A DNA stretch of 40,167 bases from Verrucomicrobiaceae bacterium (GCA_016795485.1 JAEUHM010000022.1:1-40167); one strand, 5' to 3'; positions 24,983 to 33,340 are shown, counted from the stretch's first letter. Made by a program: numbers and translations. The notes: a model not told the origin generated them from the sequence alone.

Positions 24983-25543
24983 ATGGCTGACTCCAACCAA
25001 CCAGAACTTATGACCGTCAAGGAGACGGCGGAATACCTTCGTATCCCGCTCCCCACGGTCTATTACCTCGTCCAGCGTGGTCAACTTCCGGCTGTTCAGA
25101 TCGGTGGACGCTGGAGAATCAAGCGCAGTTTGCTTGATCGTGACGTGCTCCGCAAAGAAGAAGAGTCAGGTCAACCTACCGTCATGGTGTGCGATGATGA
25201 CCCGGCCCTCCAGGCTCTTTTCAAGCAGTTCCTCAAAAAGGCTGGCTTCGGACGTCTAGTCGTTGGTTCGGGTGCTGAAGCTATCAGTGTGGCGAAGAAG
25301 CAGAAGTTTGACTTCGTCTTCCTTGATTTGAAGCTTCCAGACATCCCGGGTGATGAAGTTTATACTCAACTCAAAGAAATCTACCCAGACCTCCCTATCG
25401 TGGTCATCACTGGCTATCCTGACAGCGAAATCCTCAGCCGTATCTTGTCGCACGGTCCCGTGACCGTGATCAAGAAGCCGATTGAGTATGAGCAACTCAA
25501 CCTCGCAGTGAAGCAGCTCGGTCACAAAGGCGCCGAGGCTTAA
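24983..25543 (+). CDS. Excisionase-type HTH fused to a response-regulator receiver domain
   Basis: The 186-residue protein has two domains. Residues 8-58 form an excisionase/MerR-like helix-turn-helix (HTH_17: MTVKETAEYLRIPLPTVYYLVQRG, then the wing VQIGGRWRIKRS). Residues 66-180 form a CheY-like receiver with acid-pocket Asp71-73, the phospho-acceptor Asp115 in FVFLDLKLPD, Thr143 in VVITGYP and Lys165 in IKKP. DNA-binding and receiver domains are in the reverse order to classical response regulators. No histidine kinase is nearby, so it is an orphan. It has its own near-consensus promoter, a dyad-rich leader and a strong terminator, which suggests a highly and independently expressed regulator; autoregulation is a guess. 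Confidence 0.92.
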   Translation: MADSNQPELMTVKETAEYLRIPLPTVYYLVQRGQLPAVQIGGRWRIKRSLLDRDVLRKEEESGQPTVMVCDDDPALQALFKQFLKKAGFGRLVVGSGAEAISVAKKQKFDFVFLDLKLPDIPGDEVYTQLKEIYPDLPIVVITGYPDSEILSRILSHGPVTVIKKPIEYEQLNLAVKQLGHKGAEA

Positions 25544-25568
25544 GCCGCTAGAGGCCCTCGTTTTCTAG

Positions 25569-25602
25569 AAAGCCGCAGCCGGAATGCCGGTTGCGGCTTT
25601 TT
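25569..25602 (+). terminator. Intrinsic terminator after the HTH-receiver gene
   Basis: GCCGCA-G-CCGG pairs with CCGG-T-TGCGGC around an AATG loop (stem of 11 pairs including one G-T), flanked by A3 on the left and followed by five T. It ends about 60 bases upstream of aspS and insulates that gene. Confidence 0.9.
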
Positions 25603-25663
25603 CGTTTAGCGCCTTGCACTTTCTCAATCCGCCCGCACTTTCCCCGCCCTTGTTTTTCTAACC

Positions 25664-27490
25664 ATGATTCCTAACATCTACCGCTCGCTCGACTGCAACT
25701 CCATCCGCCCAGACCATGTTGGGCAGAACGTGACGCTCGCGGGCTGGGTAAACTCCACGCGTGACCACGGAGGAGTCATTTTCATTGATCTCCGTGACCG
25801 GGAAGGCATGACCCAGGCGGTATTCCGTCCCGAAGAAAACAAAGAAGTCGCTGAGGCCTCTCATGATCTGCGGGCAGAGGACGTGATTCAGATCGTAGGA
25901 CGTGTCGAAAAACGTCTCACAGGCACAGAGAACGATAAGCTTGCCACTGGCACCGTGGAAGTGGTCGTTACCGAGCTCAAAGTGCTCAACAAGTCCGACG
26001 TGTTGCCGTTCCACTTGGATCGCGAGCTCTCTAACGAGGATTTGCGGATGAAATACCGCTATCTCGACCTTCGGCGGGAGCGAATGAACAAAAACATTCG
26101 CACACGCCACAAGATCACCAATGCAGCTCGCAACTACTTGGATGCAGAGGGCTTCATTGAGGTCGAGACGCCCATTTTGTCGAACCCAACGCCTGAAGGA
26201 GCGCGGGATTTCCTCGTTCCTGCACGTCTACATGGCGGGCACTTCTACGCTTTGCCCCAGGCACCCCAGCAGTACAAGCAGTTGCTCATGGTTGCGGGAT
26301 TGGAGAGGTATTTCCAGATCGCACGGTGCTTCCGTGACGAGGATCTGCGCGCTGACCGTCAGCCTGAGTTTACGCAGATCGACATTGAGGCGTCTTTCAT
26401 TCAGCAGGACAACATCATTGCCCTGGTTGAAGGACTGTTGGCCTCAATGTTCAAGGCAGGTCGTGGAATCGACATCCCGACACCGTTCCCACGCATGACC
26501 TATGCGGAGGCAATGGACCGCTTTGGTTCAGACAAGCCTGACACGCGTTTTGGCATGGAGATCAACGATCTTGCGGATGTGTTCGCCAACACCGAGTTCA
26601 AGATTTTCAAGAACGTGCTCGAGAAAGGTGAAGTCGTGCGAGCTATCAACTGCAAGGGATTTGCTGGCATCACCACTGGCCAGATGAACCGCCTCAACGA
26701 CCTCGCTCACGAAGCCGGAATGCCCGCAGCCGTGAAGCAACTCGCCTTCATCAAACTCGAAGGCGGTGAGTACAAGAGCCCGCTGTGGAAAGTCTTCTCT
26801 GACGCCGAGAAAGAGGCCGTCATCAAGAAGCTGGACCTCGCAGAAGGAGACATCGTCTTCTTCGTGGCTGGCCCCAAAGACATGGTTAGCAATGTTCTCG
26901 GCCGTGTTCGTCTTGAGGTCGCCAACATGATGGAGATCACCAAGGACTCCACCGCGCTGAACTTCCTTTGGGTGGTCGATTTCCCTCTGCTTGCATATAG
27001 TCCCGAAGATCAGAGCTGGGTGGCGGTGCACCACCCATTTACCCGTCCAAATGCCGCTGATGTGGCCAAGCTTGAGGCTGGTGACTATGCAAATGTCCGC
27101 GCTGAGGCTTACGACGTGGTGCTGAATGGCTATGAACTGGGTGGTGGTTCGATTCGAATCCACGAAAGCGACCTACAGGCCAAAATGTTCGGCGTTCTAG
27201 GCGTGACTCCTGAAGAGCAGGAGATCAAGTTCAGTCACATTCTTCAAGCCTTCAAATTTGGTGCCCCGCCTCACGGAGGATTGGCCCTGGGTCTAGACCG
27301 CATTGCCATGCTCATCAGCGGTGAAGAAAGCATCCGCGAGGTCATCGCCTTCCCGAAAAACAACAAGGCAGCCGATCTCATGACGGACAGCCCTACTAAG
27401 GTCGACTTCAAGCAACTCCGTGAGCTCTACATTCAGAGCACCTGGAAAGAGAAGAAGAAGGATGACGCAGCACCGGAAGCCAACGCCTGA
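25664..27490 (+). CDS. aspS: Aspartyl-tRNA synthetase (probably non-discriminating)
   Basis: The 608-residue class IIb synthetase has an N-terminal OB-fold anticodon domain (about 1-105), the catalytic core with motif 2 FRDEDLRADRQPEFTQIDIE (223-242), the bacterial insertion domain (about 290-420), and motif 3 GAPPHGGLALGLDRIAML near the C-terminus. It attaches Asp to tRNA-Asp in the cytosol. The anticodon-loop contact region reads TRDHGGVIFIDLRD with His35. A His here is the pattern of non-discriminating bacterial AspRS that also charge tRNA-Asn, while E. coli has Leu. That predicts an indirect GatCAB amidation route to Asn-tRNA. The C-terminus ends in a charged KEKKKDD tail. Confidence 0.96.
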   Translation: MIPNIYRSLDCNSIRPDHVGQNVTLAGWVNSTRDHGGVIFIDLRDREGMTQAVFRPEENKEVAEASHDLRAEDVIQIVGRVEKRLTGTENDKLATGTVEVVVTELKVLNKSDVLPFHLDRELSNEDLRMKYRYLDLRRERMNKNIRTRHKITNAARNYLDAEGFIEVETPILSNPTPEGARDFLVPARLHGGHFYALPQAPQQYKQLLMVAGLERYFQIARCFRDEDLRADRQPEFTQIDIEASFIQQDNIIALVEGLLASMFKAGRGIDIPTPFPRMTYAEAMDRFGSDKPDTRFGMEINDLADVFANTEFKIFKNVLEKGEVVRAINCKGFAGITTGQMNRLNDLAHEAGMPAAVKQLAFIKLEGGEYKSPLWKVFSDAEKEAVIKKLDLAEGDIVFFVAGPKDMVSNVLGRVRLEVANMMEITKDSTALNFLWVVDFPLLAYSPEDQSWVAVHHPFTRPNAADVAKLEAGDYANVRAEAYDVVLNGYELGGGSIRIHESDLQAKMFGVLGVTPEEQEIKFSHILQAFKFGAPPHGGLALGLDRIAMLISGEESIREVIAFPKNNKAADLMTDSPTKVDFKQLRELYIQSTWKEKKKDDAAPEANA

Positions 27491-27542
27491 TCGCCGTTCA
27501 GTCGATTGACCACGGCAGTCTCGACGGCTATTATTTAGTTGG

Positions 27543-28139
27543 ATGAGCGCCGCCCTCAAATTGCAGGAGCCTGAACTTGTCTCGTGGGAGGTCTACGAGA
27601 CAAAGGAGAAGTTATCTGATGTGCGCCATGAGTTTGTGAATGGGCAGGTGTTCGCCATGGCTGGCGGCAGTTGGAATCACAATCGAATCGCGGGCGACAT
27701 CTTTAACTCTCTCTCGAATCAACTCCGCGGTAAGCCGTGCGAGGCTTTTATGTCGGATCTCAAGCTCAGGATTGACCTGAATCATGAGCAGTTCGGCTAC
27801 TACCCAGATGTGATGGTCGTGTGTGACAAGCAAGATCAACACCAAACGCACGTGACCAATCCAGTGGTCGTTTTTGAAGTGCTCTCGCAGTCTACAGCAC
27901 GCATCGACCGCAGGGAAAAGCTTCTAGCCTATCAAGGTGTGCCTGGACTTGCCGTGTATGTGCTTGTGGAGCAGTCTTTCCCCATGATCACGGTCCATCG
28001 GCGGTCGAATCAATGGCAGGCCGAGATCATCAAGGGTCTTGACGGCGTACTGACTCTACCCGAGATCGGTTCGACTCTCACTCTCGCAGCCATCTACGAG
28101 CGCGTGGACTGGGAGAATGTGGAGAGAGAGACTGTTTGA
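27543..28139 (+). CDS. Uma2/DUF820 family putative endonuclease
   Basis: The 198-residue protein shows the Uma2 (DUF820) restriction-endonuclease-like pattern: HEFVNGQVFAMAGGSWNHNRIAGDI (the E.i.G....M.G....H..i motif), DLKLRID, YYPDVMVVCD with the catalytic-type Asp, and VVFEVLSQSTARIDRREKLLAYQGVPGLAVYVLV, where FEVLS...R.DR..K..AY supplies the Glu and Lys. The family is multicopy in cyanobacteria and Verrucomicrobiota, and its role is not established; some members are linked to mobile elements. It starts about 50 bases downstream of aspS, so readthrough is possible. It converges with the polyprenyl synthase gene, leaving 9 bases. Confidence 0.9.
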   Translation: MSAALKLQEPELVSWEVYETKEKLSDVRHEFVNGQVFAMAGGSWNHNRIAGDIFNSLSNQLRGKPCEAFMSDLKLRIDLNHEQFGYYPDVMVVCDKQDQHQTHVTNPVVVFEVLSQSTARIDRREKLLAYQGVPGLAVYVLVEQSFPMITVHRRSNQWQAEIIKGLDGVLTLPEIGSTLTLAAIYERVDWENVERETV

Positions 28140-28148
28140 CGGTCGCGC

Positions 28149-29018
28149 CTAATAGTCGCGAGACAGCAGGTAGTCTGCTAATTGCCGCAGCCGCTCTCCT
28201 TGTGTGCCAAAGATCGAAGTCGCTTCGTGCGCTTCCTGGGTGAGGCGTTTGGCTTCGGCCCGAGAGGCATCCAGCCCCAGCAGGGCAGGGTAGGTGGATT
28301 TCTCAGATGCAAGGTCTTTGCCAGCACTTTTGCCTAGCTTCTCGCTCGTCTGGGTGACGTCCAGAATGTCGTCGATGATTTGAAACGCAAGTCCTGTGGC
28401 CATGCCGAATGCGTGGATAGCGGCGAGTTGCTCCTCATTGGCCCTGGCACTCATTGCGCCGAGTTTGAGGCTGGTTGTTAGCAATGCTGCCGTTTTGCTC
28501 TCATGAATGTAGCGCAAATCTTCGAGCGGAACCTTTTTCCCCTCTCCTTCGAGATCAGCGACTTGGCCACCGACCAGATGCAGACTGCCAGCGGTGCGTG
28601 CCAACTCGGCCACCAGTGCTGAAGTGTCGTATTTGGCAGCAAGTTCAAACGCCAATGCCTGAAGTGCGTCCCCAGCGAGCACCGCAATGCCCTCGCCATA
28701 CACCTTGTGGCAGGTCGGCACGCCACGGCGAAAATCGTCGTCATCCATAGACGGCAGATCGTCATGGATGAGTGAGTAAGTGTGCATGCACTCCACCGCA
28801 CACGCTGCCGCCATGGCAGTATCGACCCTTCCACCGCAAGCTTCTGCTGCGGCAAGGCAAAGCACAGGCCGCAGACGTTTGCCGCCCGCAAAGACGCTGT
28901 GCCGCATGGCCTTGTGGAGTGTTGCGGGGCGTGTTTCAGCTGATGGGATGAAACGATCGAGCGCTGCATCCACAAGGGCACAACGCTCAACAAGGTAGTC
29001 CTTGAGCGAAAGACTCAT
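28149..29018 (-). CDS. ispA: Polyprenyl (farnesyl-type) diphosphate synthase
   Basis: The start is fixed by the TAATG overlap with the asd stop, giving 289 residues, the usual size of bacterial farnesyl diphosphate synthases. The first aspartate-rich motif is DDLPSMD in HDDLPSMDDDDFRRG (the bacterial DDxxxxD type), and the second is DDILD in FQIIDDILDV. GGKRLRP binds the isopentenyl diphosphate phosphate group, and the KTAALLTTSLKLGA stretch follows the family. It condenses isopentenyl diphosphate with allylic diphosphates in the cytosol for quinone, carotenoid or undecaprenyl carriers. Small side chains before the first motif (MHTYSL) fit C15 or somewhat longer products; chain length is not certain. 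Confidence 0.92.
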   Translation of the reverse strand: MSLSLKDYLVERCALVDAALDRFIPSAETRPATLHKAMRHSVFAGGKRLRPVLCLAAAEACGGRVDTAMAAACAVECMHTYSLIHDDLPSMDDDDFRRGVPTCHKVYGEGIAVLAGDALQALAFELAAKYDTSALVAELARTAGSLHLVGGQVADLEGEGKKVPLEDLRYIHESKTAALLTTSLKLGAMSARANEEQLAAIHAFGMATGLAFQIIDDILDVTQTSEKLGKSAGKDLASEKSTYPALLGLDASRAEAKRLTQEAHEATSIFGTQGERLRQLADYLLSRDY

Positions 29019-30040
29019 TACAGGCATTCGGCGATCTGCACGGCATTGAGAGCCGCACCTTTGAGCAACTGATCTCCGACGACCCAGAACGCTAGGCCGT
29101 TGTCCATCGCGCAATCCATTCGCAGACGACCAACAGCACAGTTGTCTTTGCCAGCGATCTCAAGCGGCAATGGATAGAGCTTGTTGGCTGGATCGTCGAT
29201 GACGTCCAACCCAGGCGCTTTCTCCAGCACGGCGCGTGCTGCTTCCACACTGATGGGTTTCTCAAACTCAGCGCTGATCGCAACGCTGTGTGCACGGAAG
29301 ACGGGTACGCGCACACATGTTACGGAGGCCCTAAACCCGGGGTGGTGCATGATTTTGCGTCCTTCATTCTCCATTTTCATCTCTTCCTTGGTGTAACCCG
29401 TATCCAGGAAGGAATCGACGTGGGGAAGAACGTTGAAAGCGATCTGCCAGGGATAAACCTGCGGCTTGGAATCCAGCTTGGCGGCATCCCAGGCACGATC
29501 TTGCTTTGCCCACTCGCGGCTTTGGCGCGCTAGCTCCTCAATGGCTTGAGCTCCGGTACCAGAGACGGCCTGGTAGCTGGAGGCGAACACGCGGGTGACG
29601 CCAAAAGCCTTGTGAAGTGGATAGAGAGCCATCAATGAGATGGCGGTCGTGCAGTTGGGGTTGGCGATGATGCCTTGATGCTTTTTGACGTCCTCGGCAT
29701 TCACCTCTGGCACGACTAGTGGGCAACTGTCATCCATCCGGAAAGCGGAGGAGTTGTCCACCACGACTGCCCCGGCACTCACTGCAGCGGGAGCGAAGTC
29801 TCGCGAGATGCCGCCGCCCGCGCTGAACAGAGCAACGTCCACTCCTTTGAAGCTGTCCTTGGTCAGCTCTTCAATCACGACATCCTCGCCCTTGAACTTG
29901 AGCTTTTTGCCGGCGCTACGTGCTGAGGCGAGCAGTTTCAGGCTGCCCACGGGGTAGTTACGCTCTTCCAGGCAACGGATCATCTCCGCGCCGACGGCAC
30001 CAGTGGCACCGACAATGGCAACTTGCTTCAATTGACTCAT
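29018..30040 (-). CDS. asd: Aspartate-semialdehyde dehydrogenase
   Basis: The 340-residue NADPH-dependent enzyme reduces aspartyl phosphate to aspartate semialdehyde for Lys, diaminopimelate, Thr and Met synthesis. GATGAVG (11-17) binds the cofactor, ANPNCTT holds the catalytic Cys130, and SYQAVSGTGAQAIEEL and RVPVFRAHS follow the bacterial type. The stop codon overlaps the ispA start in TAATG, so the two genes are translationally coupled, although their pathways differ. It follows the cysteine desulfurase gene by about 80 bases with no recognisable terminator, so one long transcript is possible. Confidence 0.95.
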   Translation of the reverse strand: MSQLKQVAIVGATGAVGAEMIRCLEERNYPVGSLKLLASARSAGKKLKFKGEDVVIEELTKDSFKGVDVALFSAGGGISRDFAPAAVSAGAVVVDNSSAFRMDDSCPLVVPEVNAEDVKKHQGIIANPNCTTAISLMALYPLHKAFGVTRVFASSYQAVSGTGAQAIEELARQSREWAKQDRAWDAAKLDSKPQVYPWQIAFNVLPHVDSFLDTGYTKEEMKMENEGRKIMHHPGFRASVTCVRVPVFRAHSVAISAEFEKPISVEAARAVLEKAPGLDVIDDPANKLYPLPLEIAGKDNCAVGRLRMDCAMDNGLAFWVVGDQLLKGAALNAVQIAECL

Positions 30041-30120
30041 GGTTTGTGATCGGATGGTTTAAGGGGGCGTGGAGTCTACTGGACTGAAGCCCAGATGCAA
30101 TAAACGCTTTGTCCTTCAGG

Positions 30121-31275
30121 CTAGGAAAAAACGACCGGCCCGGCAGCCTCTTCCGCTAGAGCGCGGAGCCGCTGCTCTGCTTGAATGACCAGCGTTGCAG
30201 CTTCCTCGGCTTCGTGAGGTGTATTGTAGCGGCAGAATGAGAATCTTAGTGTACTCGCTGCATCGTCAGCGCTCACGCCCATCGCTTGAAGCACGTGAGA
30301 AGGGTGAACGTTGGCCGTATGGCAGGCGGATCCGGCCGAACAGGCCAAGCCTAACTTGTCTAGAAGGATCAGCATCTCCGCTGCCACAAGACCAGGAAAA
30401 CAAATGCTGCTCGTTCCTGGAAGTCGTGGGGCACCCTTTCCATGCACGTAAGCACAGGGGCAGTGTGACACCAGATTTTGCTCAAAAGCATCGCGCATTT
30501 CACCCACTTCGGGTTTGGACAATGCCAACTCAGCTGCCCTTCCCAAAGCCACGATGCCGGCCACATTCTCCGTGCCGCTTCGTTTGCCAGACTCCTGCCC
30601 TCCGCCCAGCATCCAGGGGTCAAAGCGGACTCGGGGGCTCACGTAGAGAGCCCCCACGCCTTTTGGTGCGTGAAACTTGTGCCCGCTCAGCGCTAGGAAA
30701 TCGACAGGGGTCTTCTGCACATCCACCGAGACTTTGCCCACAGCCTGAACGGCATCAGTGAGCATCATAGCGCCATGATCGTGAGCCAGTTGCGTGACCT
30801 TGTCGATGGAAGCAAGCACCCCCGTTTCGTTGTTAGCCCACATCACAGAAACCAATGCTGTTGGGGTTGATTTCAGGGCCGCCACGAGTTGCTCAAGGTC
30901 TGGCAAACCGTCGGCGTCTACTTGCAGGAAGGTCACCTTTCCGCCACGAGTTGCCCAGCGTCTCGCTGGTTCGATGACGGCGCTATGCTCGGTGGCAGAG
31001 ATGATCAGATGCCGCCGATCTGGACAAGTTTGCCACGCTGACTCAATGGCTGCGTTCAACGACTCCGTACCACAACTGGTGAACACAAGGGATTCAGGCC
31101 TTGAGTTGATCAGAGCAGCGACCTGTGCCCTTGCGACTTCGATCGCGGTTTTGACCTCGCGAGCCGCACTGTAGCTGGATGACGGATTGTGAAAGCTCTG
31201 CCGCAAAAACGGCAGCATGGCATCCAGAACCTCAGGAGCTACCGCACTGGTGGCGTTGGAGTCCAGGTAGATCAT
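30121..31275 (-). CDS. Cysteine desulfurase (NifS/IscS type)
   Basis: The start at ATG 31275 gives the family N-terminus MIYLDSNATS; 384 residues. Landmarks: TSCGTESLNAAI in the PLP-phosphate site, ATEHSAV with His96 stacking on the cofactor, LTDAVQAVG, SGHKFHAPKG with Schiff-base Lys200, RSGTENVAG, and the mobile loop SAGSACHTAN with catalytic Cys318. It removes sulfur from cysteine as a protein persulfide for Fe-S cluster and thiocofactor assembly. No iscU or sufBCD neighbour is present. A GTG at 31308 overlaps the preceding ORF stop as GTGA and would add eleven atypical residues, so coupling is possible whichever start is used. Confidence 0.93.
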   Translation of the reverse strand: MIYLDSNATSAVAPEVLDAMLPFLRQSFHNPSSSYSAAREVKTAIEVARAQVAALINSRPESLVFTSCGTESLNAAIESAWQTCPDRRHLIISATEHSAVIEPARRWATRGGKVTFLQVDADGLPDLEQLVAALKSTPTALVSVMWANNETGVLASIDKVTQLAHDHGAMMLTDAVQAVGKVSVDVQKTPVDFLALSGHKFHAPKGVGALYVSPRVRFDPWMLGGGQESGKRSGTENVAGIVALGRAAELALSKPEVGEMRDAFEQNLVSHCPCAYVHGKGAPRLPGTSSICFPGLVAAEMLILLDKLGLACSAGSACHTANVHPSHVLQAMGVSADDAASTLRFSFCRYNTPHEAEEAATLVIQAEQRLRALAEEAAGPVVFS

Positions 31276-31304
31276 GGCGGCTTGCGCCTTCAGCGGGTGA
31301 GGGG

Positions 31305-31634
31305 TCACCGAGTGACCACAAACTCACCCTCAGGGGCGAAAAAACCTTCCACGTCCTGCTCAGGGATGCCGCCATCACGAATGCTGGCCAAACGGCGCTG
31401 ACTCCCACGACGAGTGCTGGGCCGGTTGGCCGCTCTTTGCACGATATCGACCACCGCGGGGCCAGCTACCACTACGCCTGCTGCAAGGAGCGTCAGAGCG
31501 GTGATGTTGGCCGAGCGTCGTTCCATTCCTCTTCCAAAAAGAATGCCCAAGGCACAGCCGATAGCCGCAGGAGCGATCGTAGCCGCATAGCCCGTGTAGT
31601 TGGTGTAGGGATGAATGGGGGGTTCAGTTGGCAT
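31305..31634 (-). CDS. Small membrane protein, unrecognised
   Basis: The frame is open to 31721, with Met codons at 31700, 31655 and 31634. I use the last, MPTEPPIHPYTNY, because earlier starts would leave as little as 8 bases to the divergent manC-type gene. Two hydrophobic helices are visible (ATIAPAAIGCALGILFG and ITALTLLAAGVVVAGPAVVDIV), separated by the charged RGMERRSAN loop, followed by an Arg-rich and then acidic cytoplasmic tail. The stop overlaps a possible GTG start of the cysteine desulfurase (GTGA), consistent with a shared transcript. No family recognised. Confidence 0.6.
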   Translation of the reverse strand: MPTEPPIHPYTNYTGYAATIAPAAIGCALGILFGRGMERRSANITALTLLAAGVVVAGPAVVDIVQRAANRPSTRRGSQRRLASIRDGGIPEQDVEGFFAPEGEFVVTR

Positions 31635-31708
31635 GACGGCCAAACGATACTCCATACCGCCCGCATCAAAAGTGGAAACTGTGCCGGAAGGTGCTTTCAT
31701 CCGCCGCC

Positions 31709-32782
31709 ATGTCCGCCACACCCAAATCCCGCTATGCCGTCATTCTTGCCGGAGGTAGCGGTCAACGTTTCTGGCCTGTCAGCCGGGACGCCCTTCCCAA
31801 GCAGCTTCTGAAGCTCTTTGGCGAGAACACGTTGCTCGAACTCACGCTCGAACGCCTCAAAGGCATCGTACCCCGAGAGAACACCCTCATTCTGACCAAC
31901 CACCAGCAGGAAAAAACGGTTCGTGAACTTGCTAAACAGCTTCCTGCCGAGAACATCATCGCAGAACCCGCTAAGCGTGATACAGGACCTGCCATTGCGC
32001 TCGGGATCGGCTGGGTGGCCGCACGCGATCCCCATGCCACCATGATGGTGCTGCCCTCAGATCACCTCATTCAGGATACCGCAGCGTTTCAAACGGTCCT
32101 CCGTGCCTCGTGTGAAGCAGCAGAGAAGCACGAAGCCCTTGTCACCATCGGCATCAAGCCAACTTGGCCTTGCCCAAGCTATGGCTACGTGGAGCGCGCC
32201 GCTCTCGCGGGCCAACCCGAAGGCGTTCCTGTTTATGAAGTATCCCGATTCCGTGAAAAGCCCGACTCGAAGCTCGCGGAGCACTTTCTGGCCCAAGGTA
32301 ATTTCACTTGGAATGCAGGGATGTTCATCTGGAGCCTGCCAACGGTGCTCGAACAGCTCAAACTTCATGCCCCTGAGTTAGCCACGTTCGTGGGACAACT
32401 CAGTGAAAGCGCTGATTTGAAGGAAACAGTGGCTACTCACTTTCCTCATCTGCCAAAGCTCTCCATCGACTATGCCTTGATGGAGAAAGCCGCTCGTGTG
32501 CTCAATGCAGAAGCCACTTTTGACTGGGATGACGTGGGGAACTGGACCTCCGTGGCCAAATATCTGTCCCAAGATGCCGATGGCAATCAGCACAATTGCA
32601 CGCTCTCCCAGCATGGCGCCAAGGACAACATCATCTTCAGCCAGACGCCACAGCACATCGCTCTGCTAGGCGTGGAGAACTTGCTCGTAGTCGCAGCGGG
32701 AGACGCGATCTTGGTCGCCTCTAAAGATCAGGCAGAAGCGATCAAAAAACTGGCCGATCAACTCCCGGGAGAACTGAAATAG
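31709..32782 (+). CDS. manC: Mannose-1-phosphate guanylyltransferase
   Basis: The ATG at 31709 gives 357 residues starting just before the nucleotidyltransferase signature AVILAGGSGQRFWPVSR, with PKQLLKL, EPAKRDTGPAIAL, VLPSDHLI, FREKPD, FTWNAGMFIWS and SIDYALMEKA, followed by DWDDVGNW. These are the landmarks of GDP-mannose pyrophosphorylases that make GDP-mannose from GTP and mannose-1-phosphate for cell-surface polysaccharides. It lacks the C-terminal phosphomannose isomerase domain of bifunctional AlgA/ManC enzymes (about 480 residues), so it is the short, single-function form. A GTG at 31691 is a weaker alternative start. No other GDP-sugar genes are nearby. Confidence 0.93.
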   Translation: MSATPKSRYAVILAGGSGQRFWPVSRDALPKQLLKLFGENTLLELTLERLKGIVPRENTLILTNHQQEKTVRELAKQLPAENIIAEPAKRDTGPAIALGIGWVAARDPHATMMVLPSDHLIQDTAAFQTVLRASCEAAEKHEALVTIGIKPTWPCPSYGYVERAALAGQPEGVPVYEVSRFREKPDSKLAEHFLAQGNFTWNAGMFIWSLPTVLEQLKLHAPELATFVGQLSESADLKETVATHFPHLPKLSIDYALMEKAARVLNAEATFDWDDVGNWTSVAKYLSQDADGNQHNCTLSQHGAKDNIIFSQTPQHIALLGVENLLVVAAGDAILVASKDQAEAIKKLADQLPGELK

Positions 32783-33172
32783 CGACTGAAGTAGAAAACC
32801 CAGTCCTGAGAGCGAGACGTCGGGTACTACCGTTGCATCAGCACTGTCTGGCGGAGTCCTGGACTGCGGCAGCCTGCTGCCGCTTGTGCAAGGCAGCCCT
32901 GCTGCCGGTAACGTCTCTAAGGCCTGCCACGACGACCCGCTACCGCAAGGGCGAAGCCTTGGTGCTGCGATGGATGTCCACCGGCCTACCCGCCAGCAAG
33001 GCTGGCTCAGACGAGCGGCAGCAGGCTGCCGCAGTCCGGGTGGCTTCACCACTCCGATGACATCTCCATTTGGTGCCAAAGCAACCGTATGGAGAGAGGT
33101 GCCCTCACTACGGGTTTCGGAATTGGCTCTAGAATCACCTCAAAAAGTATCGCACTTCTGCGCCGACCTCTC
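32783..33172. other. Gene-free region carrying the REP/BIME-like element
   Basis: No frame here reads as protein; short open frames on both strands result from the palindromic GC-rich element listed separately. The final 130 bases before the small ORF show nothing recognisable. Confidence 0.5.
32861..33037. repeat. REP/BIME-like inverted repeat
   Basis: Two perfect 24-base arms (32861-32884 and 33014-33037) face each other across 129 bases. Each arm is itself a hairpin: GCGGCAG-CCTG-CTGCCGC on the left and its complement on the right. Beyond the arms the pairing continues imperfectly (CAGCCCTGCTGCCGG against its near-complement), so the whole could fold as a long cruciform. Pairs of inverted REP hairpins are the BIME layout mobilised by REP-associated tyrosine transposases. 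No transposase is in the window, so assignment as a non-autonomous interspersed repeat is inferred. Confidence 0.75.
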
Positions 33173-33340
33173 CTAGTCGTGGTCTGAGTAATACCATCCT
33201 TCCGCTTCAGATCGCTCGTAATCCCTGAGGTACCTGGACCTCTCGCCTTCTATCTCCTTAGCTAGCAACTCGGCGCATTCCCGCGCCTCAGCGGCAAAGT
33301 CGTCATCCAGTTCACAGGAGGAAGACCAGCTCTTCGACAT
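33173..33340 (-). CDS. Doubtful small acidic protein
   Basis: From the ATG at 33340 the frame gives 55 residues, highly charged and predicted helical (ELDDDFAAEARECAELLAKEIEG) with a Tyr/Trp-rich end (EGWYYSDHD). The composition looks protein-like, but there is no family match, no ribosome binding site and the surroundings are degenerate. It may be a remnant of a larger gene, or spurious. Confidence 0.3.
   Translation of the reverse strand: MSKSWSSSCELDDDFAAEARECAELLAKEIEGERSRYLRDYERSEAEGWYYSDHD

Noticed and set aside
26528..27163. 211-residue minus-strand ORF opposite aspS
   Set aside because: It is antisense to highly conserved synthetase sequence and has no domain.
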